From: Gammaproteobacteria bacterium
GTDB lineage: Bacteria; Pseudomonadota; Gammaproteobacteria; JAKEHO01
DNA length: 40,334 nucleotides
NCBI GenBank assembly: GCA_022614965.1
Contig: JAKEHO010000118.1
Coordinates: 1-40,334, forward strand
Direction of reading: 5' to 3'
Part shown: piece by piece, positions 9,113 to 17,904 of the stretch
Layout of the letters: the number at the start of each line of letters is the position of its first letter
Position numbering within the stretch: position 1 is the stretch's first letter
Notes under the pieces: model-generated
Databases searched by the model: none
Told to the model about the DNA's origin: nothing
The model's input: the letters and a program-made list of their open reading frames with translations, nothing else
Made by a program: the position numbers and the translations under genes

Positions 9113-10819
9113 TTACTCCTGCGTAACTCGGTCGATCTCTTCCAGACTCGTGATGCCTTCCTTAACCTTCTTTATGGCGGACCGCCTGATGTCTGGAATA
9201 CCCTCTTTAACGGCCTGATCGGCAAGCGTGACCGCATTGGCGTTGTCCATGATCATGCGTCTCATCGTGTCGGATACCGGCATGACCTGATAGATACCGG
9301 TACGCCCCCTGTATCCTTCATTACATTCACTGCAGCCGACTGGAGCATAAATTTTGACGCCAGTGTCGACGTCGGCTTGCGCGAAACCCGCATCGAGTAG
9401 CGCTTGTTTCGGCAAGTCGATGGATTTCTTACAATGAGTGCATAGGCGGCGGGCCAGCCGCTGAGCGATGATGATATTGATGGCCGTGGCAATCGCAAAG
9501 GGTTGGATGCCCATATCGACCATGCGCGATAGGGTTTCTGGCGCGCTGTTGGTATGGAGCGTTGCCATCACCATATGGCCTGTCTGTGCCGCTTTTATGG
9601 CAATTGACCCGGTTTCATAGTCACGGATCTCACCTACGAGGATAATATCCGGGTCTTGCCGCAGAAACGCCCTGAGGGCTACGGCAAAGGTCAGTCCGGT
9701 CTTTTCATTGACCTGTACCTGGTTAACCCCAGGCAAATTGATCTCGACCGGGTCCTCGACCGTCGAGATATTCACCTGGTCTTTGTTAAGAATATTGAGG
9801 CCGGTGTACATGGAAACCGTTTTCCCGCTACCTGTCGGCCCGGTCACAAGAAACATGCCCTGGGGTTTATGGAGGTTTGCTAAAAATAGCTTTTTCTGGA
9901 AGTCTTCATAGCCAAGCGAATCGATACCGAGCTGCGCGCTCGAGGAATCGAGAATACGCATTACAGTTTTTTCCCCTTGTAGTGTAGGGCAGGTACTTAC
10001 GCGAAAGTCGATGCCTTTGGTCGGGGTGATCTTGAGTTTAATACGTCCGTCCTGCGGCACCCGGCGCTCAGAAACATCGAGCCGGGACATGACCTTGATA
10101 CGCGCAGCGATCTTTTGTGAAAGGGCCAACGGTGGTTTTGCCACCTCACTCAACACGCCATCCAATCGGAAGCGAACGCGGTAGAATTTTTCATACGGTT
10201 CAAAGTGGATATCTGATGCTCCCCGTTTGATCGCGTCTAATAAGACTTTATTCACAAATCGGACCACTGGTGCGTCGTCGACGTCCGAATCGTCTTTTTG
10301 ATCTGCTTTATCTTGGCTGACCTCTAAGCGGTCCAGATCCTCAAAGTCGGCCTCGTCCATATTGCCGAATCCAATGTCGGCAGATCGCTCGATCGCCTTT
10401 GTGAGTTTGTCTTCTTCAACCAGAATCGCTTCGGTGTTGAGTCCGGCGTGGAACTTGATCTCATCCAGGGCTTGCAGGTTGGTCGGATCGGATACGGCTA
10501 CATAGAGGCGTTTCCCACGCTTTAAAAGTGGCAGCACATGGTGTTTCTCGATGAGCTCCGGTGCGACGAGTTTGGTGATCCCGGGGTCAATCTCCATGGC
10601 GTCAATGTCAAGCAGCGGCGCACCGAATTCCTGCGCGGCGGCATGCGCAATGTTTTTAGCCGTGGCCAGCTTGTTGTCCACGAGGTAGGTGACGAATGGC
10701 ATCTTTTGCTTGAGGGCCGCTTGATGGGCCTGCTGGGCATCTGCCTCGCTTAGAAAGCCGTCAACGACCAGTCTGCGTGCGAGACCCCCGAGGTGGACCT
10801 TGTTGGTTGAAATCGCCAT
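9113..10819 (-). CDS. pilB: Type IV pilus assembly ATPase PilB
   Basis: PilB is the hexameric cytoplasmic ATPase that powers pilus extension. The product is 568 aa. An N-terminal MshEN/GspE_N-type domain covers about residues 1-150. The ATPase core has Walker A GPTGSGKT at 327-334, the aspartate-box region ISTVEDPVEI, and Walker B DPDIILVGEIRDYET near 389-403. The His box MATLHTNSAPETL follows. Two cysteine pairs, CTHC and CSEC, form the zinc site near residues 455-500. ATG 10819 was used. It is the first gene of the pilB-pilC-pilD-coaE-zapD-yacG run, behind a candidate sigma70 promoter at 10861-10889. Confidence 0.96.
   Translation of the reverse strand: MAISTNKVHLGGLARRLVVDGFLSEADAQQAHQAALKQKMPFVTYLVDNKLATAKNIAHAAAQEFGAPLLDIDAMEIDPGITKLVAPELIEKHHVLPLLKRGKRLYVAVSDPTNLQALDEIKFHAGLNTEAILVEEDKLTKAIERSADIGFGNMDEADFEDLDRLEVSQDKADQKDDSDVDDAPVVRFVNKVLLDAIKRGASDIHFEPYEKFYRVRFRLDGVLSEVAKPPLALSQKIAARIKVMSRLDVSERRVPQDGRIKLKITPTKGIDFRVSTCPTLQGEKTVMRILDSSSAQLGIDSLGYEDFQKKLFLANLHKPQGMFLVTGPTGSGKTVSMYTGLNILNKDQVNISTVEDPVEINLPGVNQVQVNEKTGLTFAVALRAFLRQDPDIILVGEIRDYETGSIAIKAAQTGHMVMATLHTNSAPETLSRMVDMGIQPFAIATAINIIIAQRLARRLCTHCKKSIDLPKQALLDAGFAQADVDTGVKIYAPVGCSECNEGYRGRTGIYQVMPVSDTMRRMIMDNANAVTLADQAVKEGIPDIRRSAIKKVKEGITSLEEIDRVTQE
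9116..9120 (-). promoter_or_regulatory. pilC ribosome binding site inside the pilB 3' end
   Basis: On the minus strand this is AGGAG, six bases before the pilC ATG. It overlaps the last two sense codons of pilB (CAG GAG). Ribosomes finishing pilB therefore stop on top of the pilC start region, which favours coupled production of motor and platform. Confidence 0.7.
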
Positions 10820-10860
10820 GAGCTATGAATGCCTTTACAATAGAACGGGTTAACCAATGA

Positions 10861-10889
10861 ATATTAGATGATATGGCCAGAATAGCCAA
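10861..10889 (-). promoter_or_regulatory. Candidate sigma70 promoter of the pilB operon
   Basis: Read on the minus strand, -35 TTGGCT (10884-10889) and -10 TAATAT (10861-10866) are separated by 17 bases. The predicted transcript starts about 35 bases before the pilB ATG. The rest of the 167-base gap between clpB and pilB shows no other clear signal. Confidence 0.5.
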
Positions 10890-10986
10890 CTCTTCTGGGC
10901 TCTAACACGCGCGCCCACGGCATGGTGCGGCGCGCCGAGGGGGTTTACGGGCACTTTATGGCAGAGCTCGGACACGCCCTTCTGGA

Positions 10987-13590
10987 TCAGGCAGCGCTGC
11001 TGGTCACTTTGCTAAATGCGAGCGCGTCATTTTTCACATCAACGGCAATGATATCTCCTGGCCCGAACCGCCCCGTAAGGATCGCTTCTGCGAGTGGCGT
11101 CTCCAGATGGGTTTGTATGGCGCGCTTAAGTGGACGTGCACCATAGACCGGATCAAATCCGACACGGCCTAACTTGTCTAGTGCCACTGTCGATATTTCC
11201 AAATCGATGTTTTGATCTTTAAGGCGGGCCCGCAGTCGATCGACTTGTATCTCAGCGATAGCGCGGATGTGATCACTCTCGAGGGCATGAAAAACGATGA
11301 TCTCATCGACGCGGTTGATGAATTCCGGTCGGAAATATCGAGCGACAATCTCCATGACGGCCTTTTTCATCGCATGATAGTCCGTCTTACCTGCGAGCTT
11401 ACCTGCGAGTTCTTGTATACGCTCAGACCCAAGGTTTGAGGTCATCACGATAACGGTATTTCGAAAGTCGACAGTGCGACCATGCGCGTCGGTGAGGCGC
11501 CCGTCATCCAGTATCTGGAGTAGGATATTGAAGACGTCAGGGTGCGCTTTTTCGATTTCATCCAAAAGAATCACAGAATAGGGCTTGCGACGCACGGCTT
11601 CCGTTAGATAGCCACCCTCCTCGTAACCCACATAGCCAGGCGGCGCCCCAATGAGTTTCGCCACAGCGTGCTTTTCCATGAATTCGGACATGTCGATACG
11701 CACCATCGCCTCCTCAGTGTCAAACAGGAATGCCGCGAGCGCCTTGCACAATTCGGTTTTGCCAACGCCGGTAGGACCAAGGAACAAAAATGACCCGTTC
11801 GGGCGGTTCGGATCTGAAAGTCCAGCACGGGATCGCCGAATAGCATCGGCAACGGCTTTGACTGCCTCGTCTTGTCCAACAACCCGTTGGTGGAGGACCT
11901 CTTCCATGCGCGTCAGCTTTTCGCGCTCGCCTTCAAGCATCTTGGATACCGGGATGCCGGTCCACTTGGATACTACTTCCGCAACCTCCTCTTCCGTGAC
12001 TTTGTTTCTCAAGAGCTTCATTGTCTGCGCCTCGGCGACGGAAGCTGCCTCCAGTTGCTTGATGAGCTCCGGAATGCGTCCGTACTGCAGCTCCGACATG
12101 CGGGCTAGATCTCCGGCACGCCTGGCAGTTTCCAGTTCAAGCCGCGCGCTCTCCAGCGCCTCTTTGATATGGTGCGCACCCTTCAGCGCCGCCTTCTCAG
12201 ACTTCCAGATCTCTTCCAGGTCTGCATACTCCCGCTCGAGTTCGGCGATCTCTTTTTGTAATTTTTCCAACCGTTTTTTCGAAGCATCATCAGACTCCTT
12301 CTTCAGAGCCTCACGCTCGATCTTGAGTTGAATGAGCCGCCGATCGAGACGATCCATGGACTCTGGTTTGGAGTCGATCTCCATTCGGATCCGACTCGCC
12401 GCTTCGTCAATCAGATCAATCGCCTTGTCAGGTAGCTGTCGGTCGGTGATATAGCGGTGCGAAAGGATCGCCGCGGCCACAATCGCGGGATCTGTGATCT
12501 CTACGCCATGATGTACTTCGTAGCGTTCATTGAGGCCACGAAGGATGGCGATCGTATCGTCTACCGAAGGCTCATCTACCATAACTTTTTGAAAGCGCCG
12601 CTCGAGCGCCGCATCCTTCTCGATATATTGTCGGTATTCGTTCAGAGTCGTTGCCCCAACACAGTGCAACTCACCGCGCGCGAGCGCAGGTTTAAACATG
12701 TTCCCCGCGTCGATTGCGCCTTCGGCCCTACCAGCACCAACCAAGGTATGCAATTCATCGATGAATAAGATGATCTGGCCTTCCTGTTTGGCGAGATCAT
12801 TTAGCATCGCCTTGAGCCGCTCCTCGAACTCGCCACGAAACTTTGTACCGGCAACAAGTGCCCCCATGTCGAGGGAGAGCAGTCGTTTATCCTTGAGTCC
12901 TTCCGGAACCTCGCCGTTTACGATGCGCTGAGCTAGGCTTTCGACGATCGCTGTCTTTCCTACACCGGGTTCGCCAATAAGCACTGGATTGTTTTTGGTG
13001 CGACGTTGCAACACTTGGATAACCCGCCGGATCTCGTCGTCGCGGCCAATCACTGGATCGAGCTTCCCTTGTTCGGCCCGCTCCGTAATGTCGATGGTAA
13101 ATTTCTCAAGCGCCTGTCGATGTTCCTCGGCCTGGGGATCGTCTACTTTCTGACCACCACGTAAGGTATCAATGGCCTCGTTGATTCGAGCCATGTCTGC
13201 CCCGGCCTTACGAAGCAGCGTTCCTAGCTCGCCTTTGTCTTCAAGGGCCGCGAGGACGAAGAGTTCACTGGAGATGTACTGGTCTTTACGCTGCTGAGCC
13301 AGTTTGTCGGTCACATTCAGCACCCGGTTAAGGTTATTGGAGATGTGCACTTCGCCACCAGTGCCCTCGACACGGGGCAGGCGATCAAGGGCATCGCCCA
13401 GCTGAGAGCGCAGCGCATTAACGTTAACCCCCGCCCTAGCGAGCAGGTGGCGCACCGTACCGCCTTCCTGATCCAGAAGGGCAGTCATTACATGCCAGGG
13501 TTCGATGTACTGGTGATCGCGCCCGACGGCCAGGCTTTGTGCCTCGGCCAACGCCATTTGAAATTTGGTGGTGAGCTTATCAAGTCGCAT
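10987..13590 (-). CDS. clpB: ATP-dependent disaggregase chaperone ClpB (Hsp100)
   Basis: ClpB threads aggregated proteins through its hexameric pore and works with DnaK. The product is 867 aa, full length. Domains in order: the Clp N repeat domain (1-145), AAA1 with Walker A GEPGVGKT near 207, the long coiled-coil middle domain (about 410-530) that marks ClpB rather than ClpA/ClpX, AAA2 with GPTGVGKT near 606, and the C-terminal D2 small domain. Pore loop sequences [11 protein letters not shown] and GYVGYEEGG are present, and the IGF loop that would bind ClpP is absent. A near-consensus heat-shock promoter lies 34 bases upstream. clpB downstream of rluD-pgeF matches the E. coli order, except that a dehydrogenase gene intervenes. 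Confidence 0.97.
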   Translation of the reverse strand: MRLDKLTTKFQMALAEAQSLAVGRDHQYIEPWHVMTALLDQEGGTVRHLLARAGVNVNALRSQLGDALDRLPRVEGTGGEVHISNNLNRVLNVTDKLAQQRKDQYISSELFVLAALEDKGELGTLLRKAGADMARINEAIDTLRGGQKVDDPQAEEHRQALEKFTIDITERAEQGKLDPVIGRDDEIRRVIQVLQRRTKNNPVLIGEPGVGKTAIVESLAQRIVNGEVPEGLKDKRLLSLDMGALVAGTKFRGEFEERLKAMLNDLAKQEGQIILFIDELHTLVGAGRAEGAIDAGNMFKPALARGELHCVGATTLNEYRQYIEKDAALERRFQKVMVDEPSVDDTIAILRGLNERYEVHHGVEITDPAIVAAAILSHRYITDRQLPDKAIDLIDEAASRIRMEIDSKPESMDRLDRRLIQLKIEREALKKESDDASKKRLEKLQKEIAELEREYADLEEIWKSEKAALKGAHHIKEALESARLELETARRAGDLARMSELQYGRIPELIKQLEAASVAEAQTMKLLRNKVTEEEVAEVVSKWTGIPVSKMLEGEREKLTRMEEVLHQRVVGQDEAVKAVADAIRRSRAGLSDPNRPNGSFLFLGPTGVGKTELCKALAAFLFDTEEAMVRIDMSEFMEKHAVAKLIGAPPGYVGYEEGGYLTEAVRRKPYSVILLDEIEKAHPDVFNILLQILDDGRLTDAHGRTVDFRNTVIVMTSNLGSERIQELAGKLAGKTDYHAMKKAVMEIVARYFRPEFINRVDEIIVFHALESDHIRAIAEIQVDRLRARLKDQNIDLEISTVALDKLGRVGFDPVYGARPLKRAIQTHLETPLAEAILTGRFGPGDIIAVDVKNDALAFSKVTSSAA

Positions 13591-13623
13591 CCAGCCGACA
13601 CCTTAAAATGACAACTTTTTGTA

Positions 13624-13651
13624 AGATGGGGGCGAAATGCGGCGAATCAAG
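13624..13651 (-). promoter_or_regulatory. Sigma32 (heat-shock) promoter of clpB
   Basis: On the minus strand: CTTGATT (13645-13651), 13 bases, then CCCCATCT (13624-13631). The sigma32 consensus is CTTGAAA, 13-17 bases, CCCCATNT, so the -10 matches fully and the -35 matches five of seven. The -10 ends about 33 bases before the clpB ATG. This fits clpB being induced by heat through RpoH, separately from the genes upstream. Confidence 0.82.
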
Positions 13652-13768
13652 GACGCAGCGTGTTCACACTGTCCGCTCAATAGGGCGTATGAGTTGCGAG
13701 CTCGACGTGAATCGCCCTGTCGGGGGGAGACAAGGCAAAACCGCCTCATAGAGTGGGGTGGGGCCACG

Positions 13769-15199
13769 CTAGTACACACCCAGCTCGACGTAAGACCGCG
13801 CAATTTTCTTGACAGCGATAACGTAAGCCGCAGTACGGTAGTCGCTGATCTTGTTGTCGGATCGACGAGTTTCGCTAATTTCCTGATAGGCAAGCCGCAT
13901 GGTATCGTCAAGCCCGGAGCGCACCAGAGCAAGCTCATCCGCACCTTGAACGATTTCGGCTCTCATCCAATCCGGTACTGTCTGGCTTGTTAGCATCTCG
14001 ATCGCGGAGATGACGTGTTGGCCCCGCATCTCGTCCCATCGACGCTCCATGCGGCCGAAGCGCATGTGGGTTAGATTGCGGATCCACTCGAAGTAAGAGA
14101 CCGTCACCCCGCCCGCATTGAGGAAGGCGTCGGGCAGTATGGTGACACCGCGCTCACACAGCATCCTGTCCGCCTCGAAGGTGATGGGGCCGTTCGCCGC
14201 TTCAGCGATGAGAGGCGCCCGGATGCGTTCTGCGTTTGCCGCAGTGATTTGGGCCTCCATGGCCGCCGGGATCAGAATGTCACAAGGTAGCTCGAGGGCT
14301 GCCCGCCCATTATCCGTGTAGATTGCATCGGGAAAGCCCCGCACGCCTCCATGCTCGTTCATGTAGTTTTTCACCCGGTCCACAGCGATGCCCGTGTCAT
14401 TAAGCAGTGCGCCATCGCGCTCGATAATGGCGACGATCTTGGTATTGTCCTCATCACGGAGGATCTTGGCAGTGTGGTAGCCCACGTTGCCGAGACCCTG
14501 GATCACGACCCGTTTGTCTCCCAGACCGCCGCTTAGGCCGGCCGCTTTCACGTCCTCAGGGTGGCGGAAAAATTCCCGCAAGCCCAGGGCGACACCGCGT
14601 CCGGTCGCCTCGTTGCGACCGCGGATCCCTCCGTGACCCACTGGCTTACCGGTGACGCAGCCAATGTAATTAATGTCTTCGGGATAGAGGTGTTTGTAGG
14701 TGTCGGCGATCCACGCCATCTCGCGCTCACCCGTGCCTAGATCCGGTGCGGGCACGTTGGTTGCCGGACTTAGAAAGCCCTTACGCGCTAGCTCACCGGC
14801 GAAGCGGCGCGTGATCCGTTCGAGCTCATCTCGATCGTATTTATGCGGATCGATCAGCAAGCCGCCTTTAGAACCGCCGAACGGAACATCGACGATGGCG
14901 CATTTGTAGGTCATCAGCGCGGCCATTGCCTCGATTTGGTCTTGGTTGACGATGGGCGAATAGCGAATTCCCCCCTTCGCAGGTAAGCGGTGTGTGCTAT
15001 GCACGGCGCGCCAGCCAGTGAACACCTCGATCCGTCCGCGAATATCCACTGGAAACTTGACTTGCAAGATCTCGTTGCACGCTTGAATAGCGGCTGCGAC
15101 CCCTGGGTCGAGGTCGAGCACGCGGAAAGCACGAGCGACCATCTGGTCGACGCTTTCGCGGAATGAATTAGGTTTGTTTTTATTTTGTTTCTTTGGCAT
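13769..15199 (-). CDS. Glutamate dehydrogenase (Glu/Leu/Phe/Val dehydrogenase family)
   Basis: The enzyme interconverts glutamate and 2-oxoglutarate plus ammonia with NAD(P). The product is 476 aa. The catalytic domain shows HRLPAKGGIRYSP (K75), the MTYKCAIVDVPFGGSKGG block (K99, K111) and VPAPDLGTGEREMAW (D153). The Rossmann domain has GLGNVG at 235-240. E249-R-D follows a few residues later in the coenzyme region, but NAD versus NADP preference cannot be settled by eye. The lysine-rich N-terminus (MPKKQNKNK) is unusual and may be disordered. It lies between pgeF and clpB, which are adjacent in E. coli, so it looks inserted into an old neighbourhood. No good Shine-Dalgarno is seen before the ATG. 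Confidence 0.9.
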   Translation of the reverse strand: MPKKQNKNKPNSFRESVDQMVARAFRVLDLDPGVAAAIQACNEILQVKFPVDIRGRIEVFTGWRAVHSTHRLPAKGGIRYSPIVNQDQIEAMAALMTYKCAIVDVPFGGSKGGLLIDPHKYDRDELERITRRFAGELARKGFLSPATNVPAPDLGTGEREMAWIADTYKHLYPEDINYIGCVTGKPVGHGGIRGRNEATGRGVALGLREFFRHPEDVKAAGLSGGLGDKRVVIQGLGNVGYHTAKILRDEDNTKIVAIIERDGALLNDTGIAVDRVKNYMNEHGGVRGFPDAIYTDNGRAALELPCDILIPAAMEAQITAANAERIRAPLIAEAANGPITFEADRMLCERGVTILPDAFLNAGGVTVSYFEWIRNLTHMRFGRMERRWDEMRGQHVISAIEMLTSQTVPDWMRAEIVQGADELALVRSGLDDTMRLAYQEISETRRSDNKISDYRTAAYVIAVKKIARSYVELGVY

Positions 15200-15250
15200 A
15201 GCGGTGTGATTTGCGCATTATGCGGCAGAATGCAGACCTCAAGTTCGTAT

Positions 15251-16009
15251 TCATGCGCTGCTCTCTATCCAAATTAACGTAGCCATGCGCCCGGTGGCAC
15301 CGTCTCGTCGGTGAGAAAAGAAGTTATCGGGGTCGCTGAACGTACAGTAGTTGCCACCGTAGATTTTCGTGATACCCCGTTCCCGTAGTTGTCCCCGCGC
15401 AAGCCCATAGAGATCAGCGAGCCAGTGCCCCGGACTGTGCGACGCAAATGCCTTGCTGGCACTGTTGGTGCTCTCCAAGAATGCATCACGCACCTCCGGA
15501 CCCACCTCGTACTTTTGCGGACCGATGGCGGGACCCAGCCAGGCCAGGACCTCATTGGCTGGGCGTTGCAACAGTGCAAGTGCCGCCTCGATGACGCCGG
15601 CCGACAGGCCTCGCCAACCCGCGTGCACGGCCGCCACACGTGTCCCTTGGCGATCGCAGAGCAGCAGCGGCAGACAATCCGCTGTCAGCACCGCGCAGAT
15701 CACCCCATCTTGCTCTGTACAAGCGCCATCAACTTCGCGATTTTTGCCGGCGTCCGGGATCTCAATCACGCGGGTACCGTGTTGTTGCTTGAGCCAGTTT
15801 GGCTCGCTAGGCAGCCTCAGGCAGTCTTTTAGTAACGATCGATTGTAGGCTACCGCCTCAGGACGATCACCAACCTCTTCGGCCAGATTGAGCCCCGCAA
15901 ACGGAGGCGCGCTGACACCCCCATCCCGCGTGGTTGTTACCGCGTGGATCCATGAAGGGGCGGGCCAATCGGCTTCAATCCAGCCGACGTTAGATGGGCC
16001 CTGCGGCAT
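15251..16009 (-). CDS. pgeF: Peptidoglycan editing factor PgeF (YfiH, multicopper-oxidase-like fold)
   Basis: PgeF prevents or corrects misincorporation of L-serine in place of L-alanine in peptidoglycan precursors; the older family name is DUF152 or polyphenol oxidase. The product is 252 aa. The conserved zinc/active-site residues are visible: H77 in KQQHGTRV, C112 in TADCLPLLL, and H129 in VHAGWRGL. The C-terminal signature FFSHRRDGATGRMA is also present. The ATG lies 20 bases inside the 3' end of rluD, so the two genes are co-transcribed and probably coupled. rluD-pgeF is a conserved gene pair in gammaproteobacteria. Confidence 0.93.
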   Translation of the reverse strand: MPQGPSNVGWIEADWPAPSWIHAVTTTRDGGVSAPPFAGLNLAEEVGDRPEAVAYNRSLLKDCLRLPSEPNWLKQQHGTRVIEIPDAGKNREVDGACTEQDGVICAVLTADCLPLLLCDRQGTRVAAVHAGWRGLSAGVIEAALALLQRPANEVLAWLGPAIGPQKYEVGPEVRDAFLESTNSASKAFASHSPGHWLADLYGLARGQLRERGITKIYGGNYCTFSDPDNFFSHRRDGATGRMATLIWIESSA

Positions 16010-16949
16010 CGTCGGACAATTCGGTTATGAGCTTCAGCATATCGGCAGGCAGCGGTACATCAAATCGCAGGGGCTTGCCCGATAGGGGGTGCTGCAAGCT
16101 TAGACCCGATGCGTGCAAGGCCTGGCGAGAGAGTGCTTTGATAGCGTTGGTCACGCGTTCACTCGCGTTTTTCGGTAGAGATCTGCGCCCAGCATAGACT
16201 GGATCGCCCGCGATGGGATAGCCCAGGTGGGCCATATGCACCCGGATCTGATGGGTTCGCCCCGTTTCTAAATTGAGCTTGACATGAGTGTGTGTACGAA
16301 AACGGCGAATGATCCGACACTGCGTGACGGCGGGCTTTCCGCGTGCAACTACCGCCATTTGGGTCCGGCGCGTCGGGTGCCTGCCGATGGGCGCATCCAC
16401 ACGTGTGCCCCCCGTCATGACACCTGTGACAATCGCCTGATATTCTCGCTGCACGTTGCGGGCCTTGAGTTGGGCTACCAGATCCGTGTGCGCGGTGGGT
16501 GTTCGCGCAACCACCATCAGACCCGATGTCCCTTTGTCGAGGCGGTGCACGATCCCGGCACGCGGGACTTTAGCGAGCGCTCTGTCGTAGTGGAGTAGGG
16601 CATTCAGCAGAGTGCCATCTCGATTTCCGGCGCCGGGGTGCACGATGACTCCTGGGGATTTATTGATAATGAGCAAGGCATCGTCTTCAAAGAAGACCTC
16701 CAGCGGTAAGTCCTGTGCACTTGGGGCATCATTACTGTCATAGTGAGCCCAAATGACGACACGCTCGCCTCCACGCACGCGGTCTTTTGGGCGTGCTTCG
16801 GTTGCATCCACGCGCACGTTCCCACTGCGGATCCAGGCTTGGAGCCGCGTTCGCGAATGTCCCTTGAACAGCGCGGCGAGCGCTTGGTCTAAACGTCGCC
16901 CCGCGAATTCTGGGGGGATCACGGCAGTTAGGTGCTCAGTGTCAGTCAT
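15990..16949 (-). CDS. rluD: 23S rRNA pseudouridine synthase RluD
   Basis: RluD converts three uridines in helix 69 of 23S rRNA to pseudouridine. The product is 319 aa. An S4-like RNA-binding domain covers about residues 17-70 (RRLDQALAAL, RLQAWIRSGNVRVD). The catalytic domain carries the RluA-family signature HRLDKGTSGLMVVA with the active aspartate D138. Motifs NKSPGVIVHPG and LETGRTHQIRVHMAHLGYPIAGD are also present. The family contains RluA, RluC and RluD; RluD is favoured by the divergent position beside bamD and by the following pgeF, as in E. coli. Confidence 0.93.
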   Translation of the reverse strand: MTDTEHLTAVIPPEFAGRRLDQALAALFKGHSRTRLQAWIRSGNVRVDATEARPKDRVRGGERVVIWAHYDSNDAPSAQDLPLEVFFEDDALLIINKSPGVIVHPGAGNRDGTLLNALLHYDRALAKVPRAGIVHRLDKGTSGLMVVARTPTAHTDLVAQLKARNVQREYQAIVTGVMTGGTRVDAPIGRHPTRRTQMAVVARGKPAVTQCRIIRRFRTHTHVKLNLETGRTHQIRVHMAHLGYPIAGDPVYAGRRSLPKNASERVTNAIKALSRQALHASGLSLQHPLSGKPLRFDVPLPADMLKLITELSDDAAGPI

Positions 16950-16975
16950 GGGCCATGGCTGTTTATGCAGCGAGG

Positions 16976-17003
16976 TTACAGTGTTGTAGCGATGATGTAT
17001 ATT
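16976..17003 (+). promoter_or_regulatory. Candidate sigma70 promoter of bamD
   Basis: TTACAG (16976-16981) and TATATT (16998-17003) are separated by 16 bases in the 121-base gap between divergent rluD and bamD. The transcript would have a leader of about 60 bases. Confidence 0.4.
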
Positions 17004-17070
17004 GAATCGATGTCACAATAGGGTAACGGGACTAAATAATAACTCGATATTTATTGGGTACCCGAGCAAG

Positions 17071-17841
17071 ATGCGTCAAGTCATTACACTCGTCATTCTT
17101 TTGGCCATTGCAGGCTGCGCGTGGTTTGGGGCTAAGAAAGACCCGACCGAAGATTGGTCTGCCGAGCGCCTATATGACTATGCCAAAGGCAAGCTTGATC
17201 AAGGAAACTACAAAGATGCCATCGAATACTATGAGAAACTAGAAGCACGATATCCGTTTGGCATCTATGGCCAACAGGGCCTATTAGATGTGGCCTACGC
17301 CTATTACAAGAACGGTGAGCCGGATTCAGCGATAGCGGCGTGCGACCGCTTCATCAAGCTGTATCCACAACATCCGAACGTCGACTATGCGTATTACCTA
17401 AAAGGGCTCGCTAACTTCAATATGGGGAAGACCCTGATACATATTTATTTACCTATTGACATTTCACAACGTGATCCGGGATCTGCGCTTCAAGCCTTTC
17501 GCGATTTCTCGGAGCTCGTGAAACGCTATCCGGACAGCATATATGTTGAAGACGCGAAGCTCAGGATGCTCTACTTGCGTAACATGCTGGCAAGATACGA
17601 GGTTAATGTGGCGTACTACTATATGCGGCGTGGTGTCTATTTGGCAGCAGCGAATCGCGGGCGCTACGTCGTCGAAAACTACCCGCGCACGACGGCCGTC
17701 CCCGACGCCTTGGTGGTGATGTGCAAGGCCTATAAGATCATGGGGCTCAACGAGCTATCTAACGATGCCCTGCGAGTGCTGAAGTTGAACTATCCGGACA
17801 ACCCGGCAATCGCGGAGATCGATGCCATCGTGGTGAAATAG
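17071..17841 (+). CDS. bamD: Outer-membrane assembly lipoprotein BamD
   Basis: BamD is the essential lipoprotein partner of BamA in outer-membrane beta-barrel assembly. The product is 256 aa from ATG 17071, which starts a lipoprotein signal peptide with the lipobox LAIAGC (acylated C16). An ORF start 69 bases earlier would spoil this signal. The mature part is TPR-like: KLDQGNYKDAIEYYEKLEARYPFG, then DSAIAACDRFIKLYPQHPNVDYAYYLKGL, then FRDFSELVKRYPDS. The family mark NPGSALQAFRDF is seen here as DPGSALQAFRDF. It is divergent from rluD, as in E. coli, and converges with nadE. Confidence 0.95.
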   Translation: MRQVITLVILLAIAGCAWFGAKKDPTEDWSAERLYDYAKGKLDQGNYKDAIEYYEKLEARYPFGIYGQQGLLDVAYAYYKNGEPDSAIAACDRFIKLYPQHPNVDYAYYLKGLANFNMGKTLIHIYLPIDISQRDPGSALQAFRDFSELVKRYPDSIYVEDAKLRMLYLRNMLARYEVNVAYYYMRRGVYLAAANRGRYVVENYPRTTAVPDALVVMCKAYKIMGLNELSNDALRVLKLNYPDNPAIAEIDAIVVK

Positions 17842-17904
17842 CCGTGACGCGTGTTAATCCCCATAACAATGGAATGCTTTATTCAAGCACTAGGGCTTCA
17901 GGTT

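Noticed and set aside
11651..12331. A 226-codon open frame opposite clpB
   Set aside because: It is the antisense image of the clpB middle domain, serine-rich as expected from codon reflection, with no family motif.
13681..13721. AGGGCG/CGCCCT inverted repeat between gdh and clpB as a terminator
   Set aside because: The loop is about 25 bases and no T-run follows on the coding strand.
15200..15245. A CATAAT box upstream of the glutamate dehydrogenase gene
   Set aside because: The nearest -35-like hexamer (TTGAGG) is only 14 bases away, too close for a normal sigma70 promoter.
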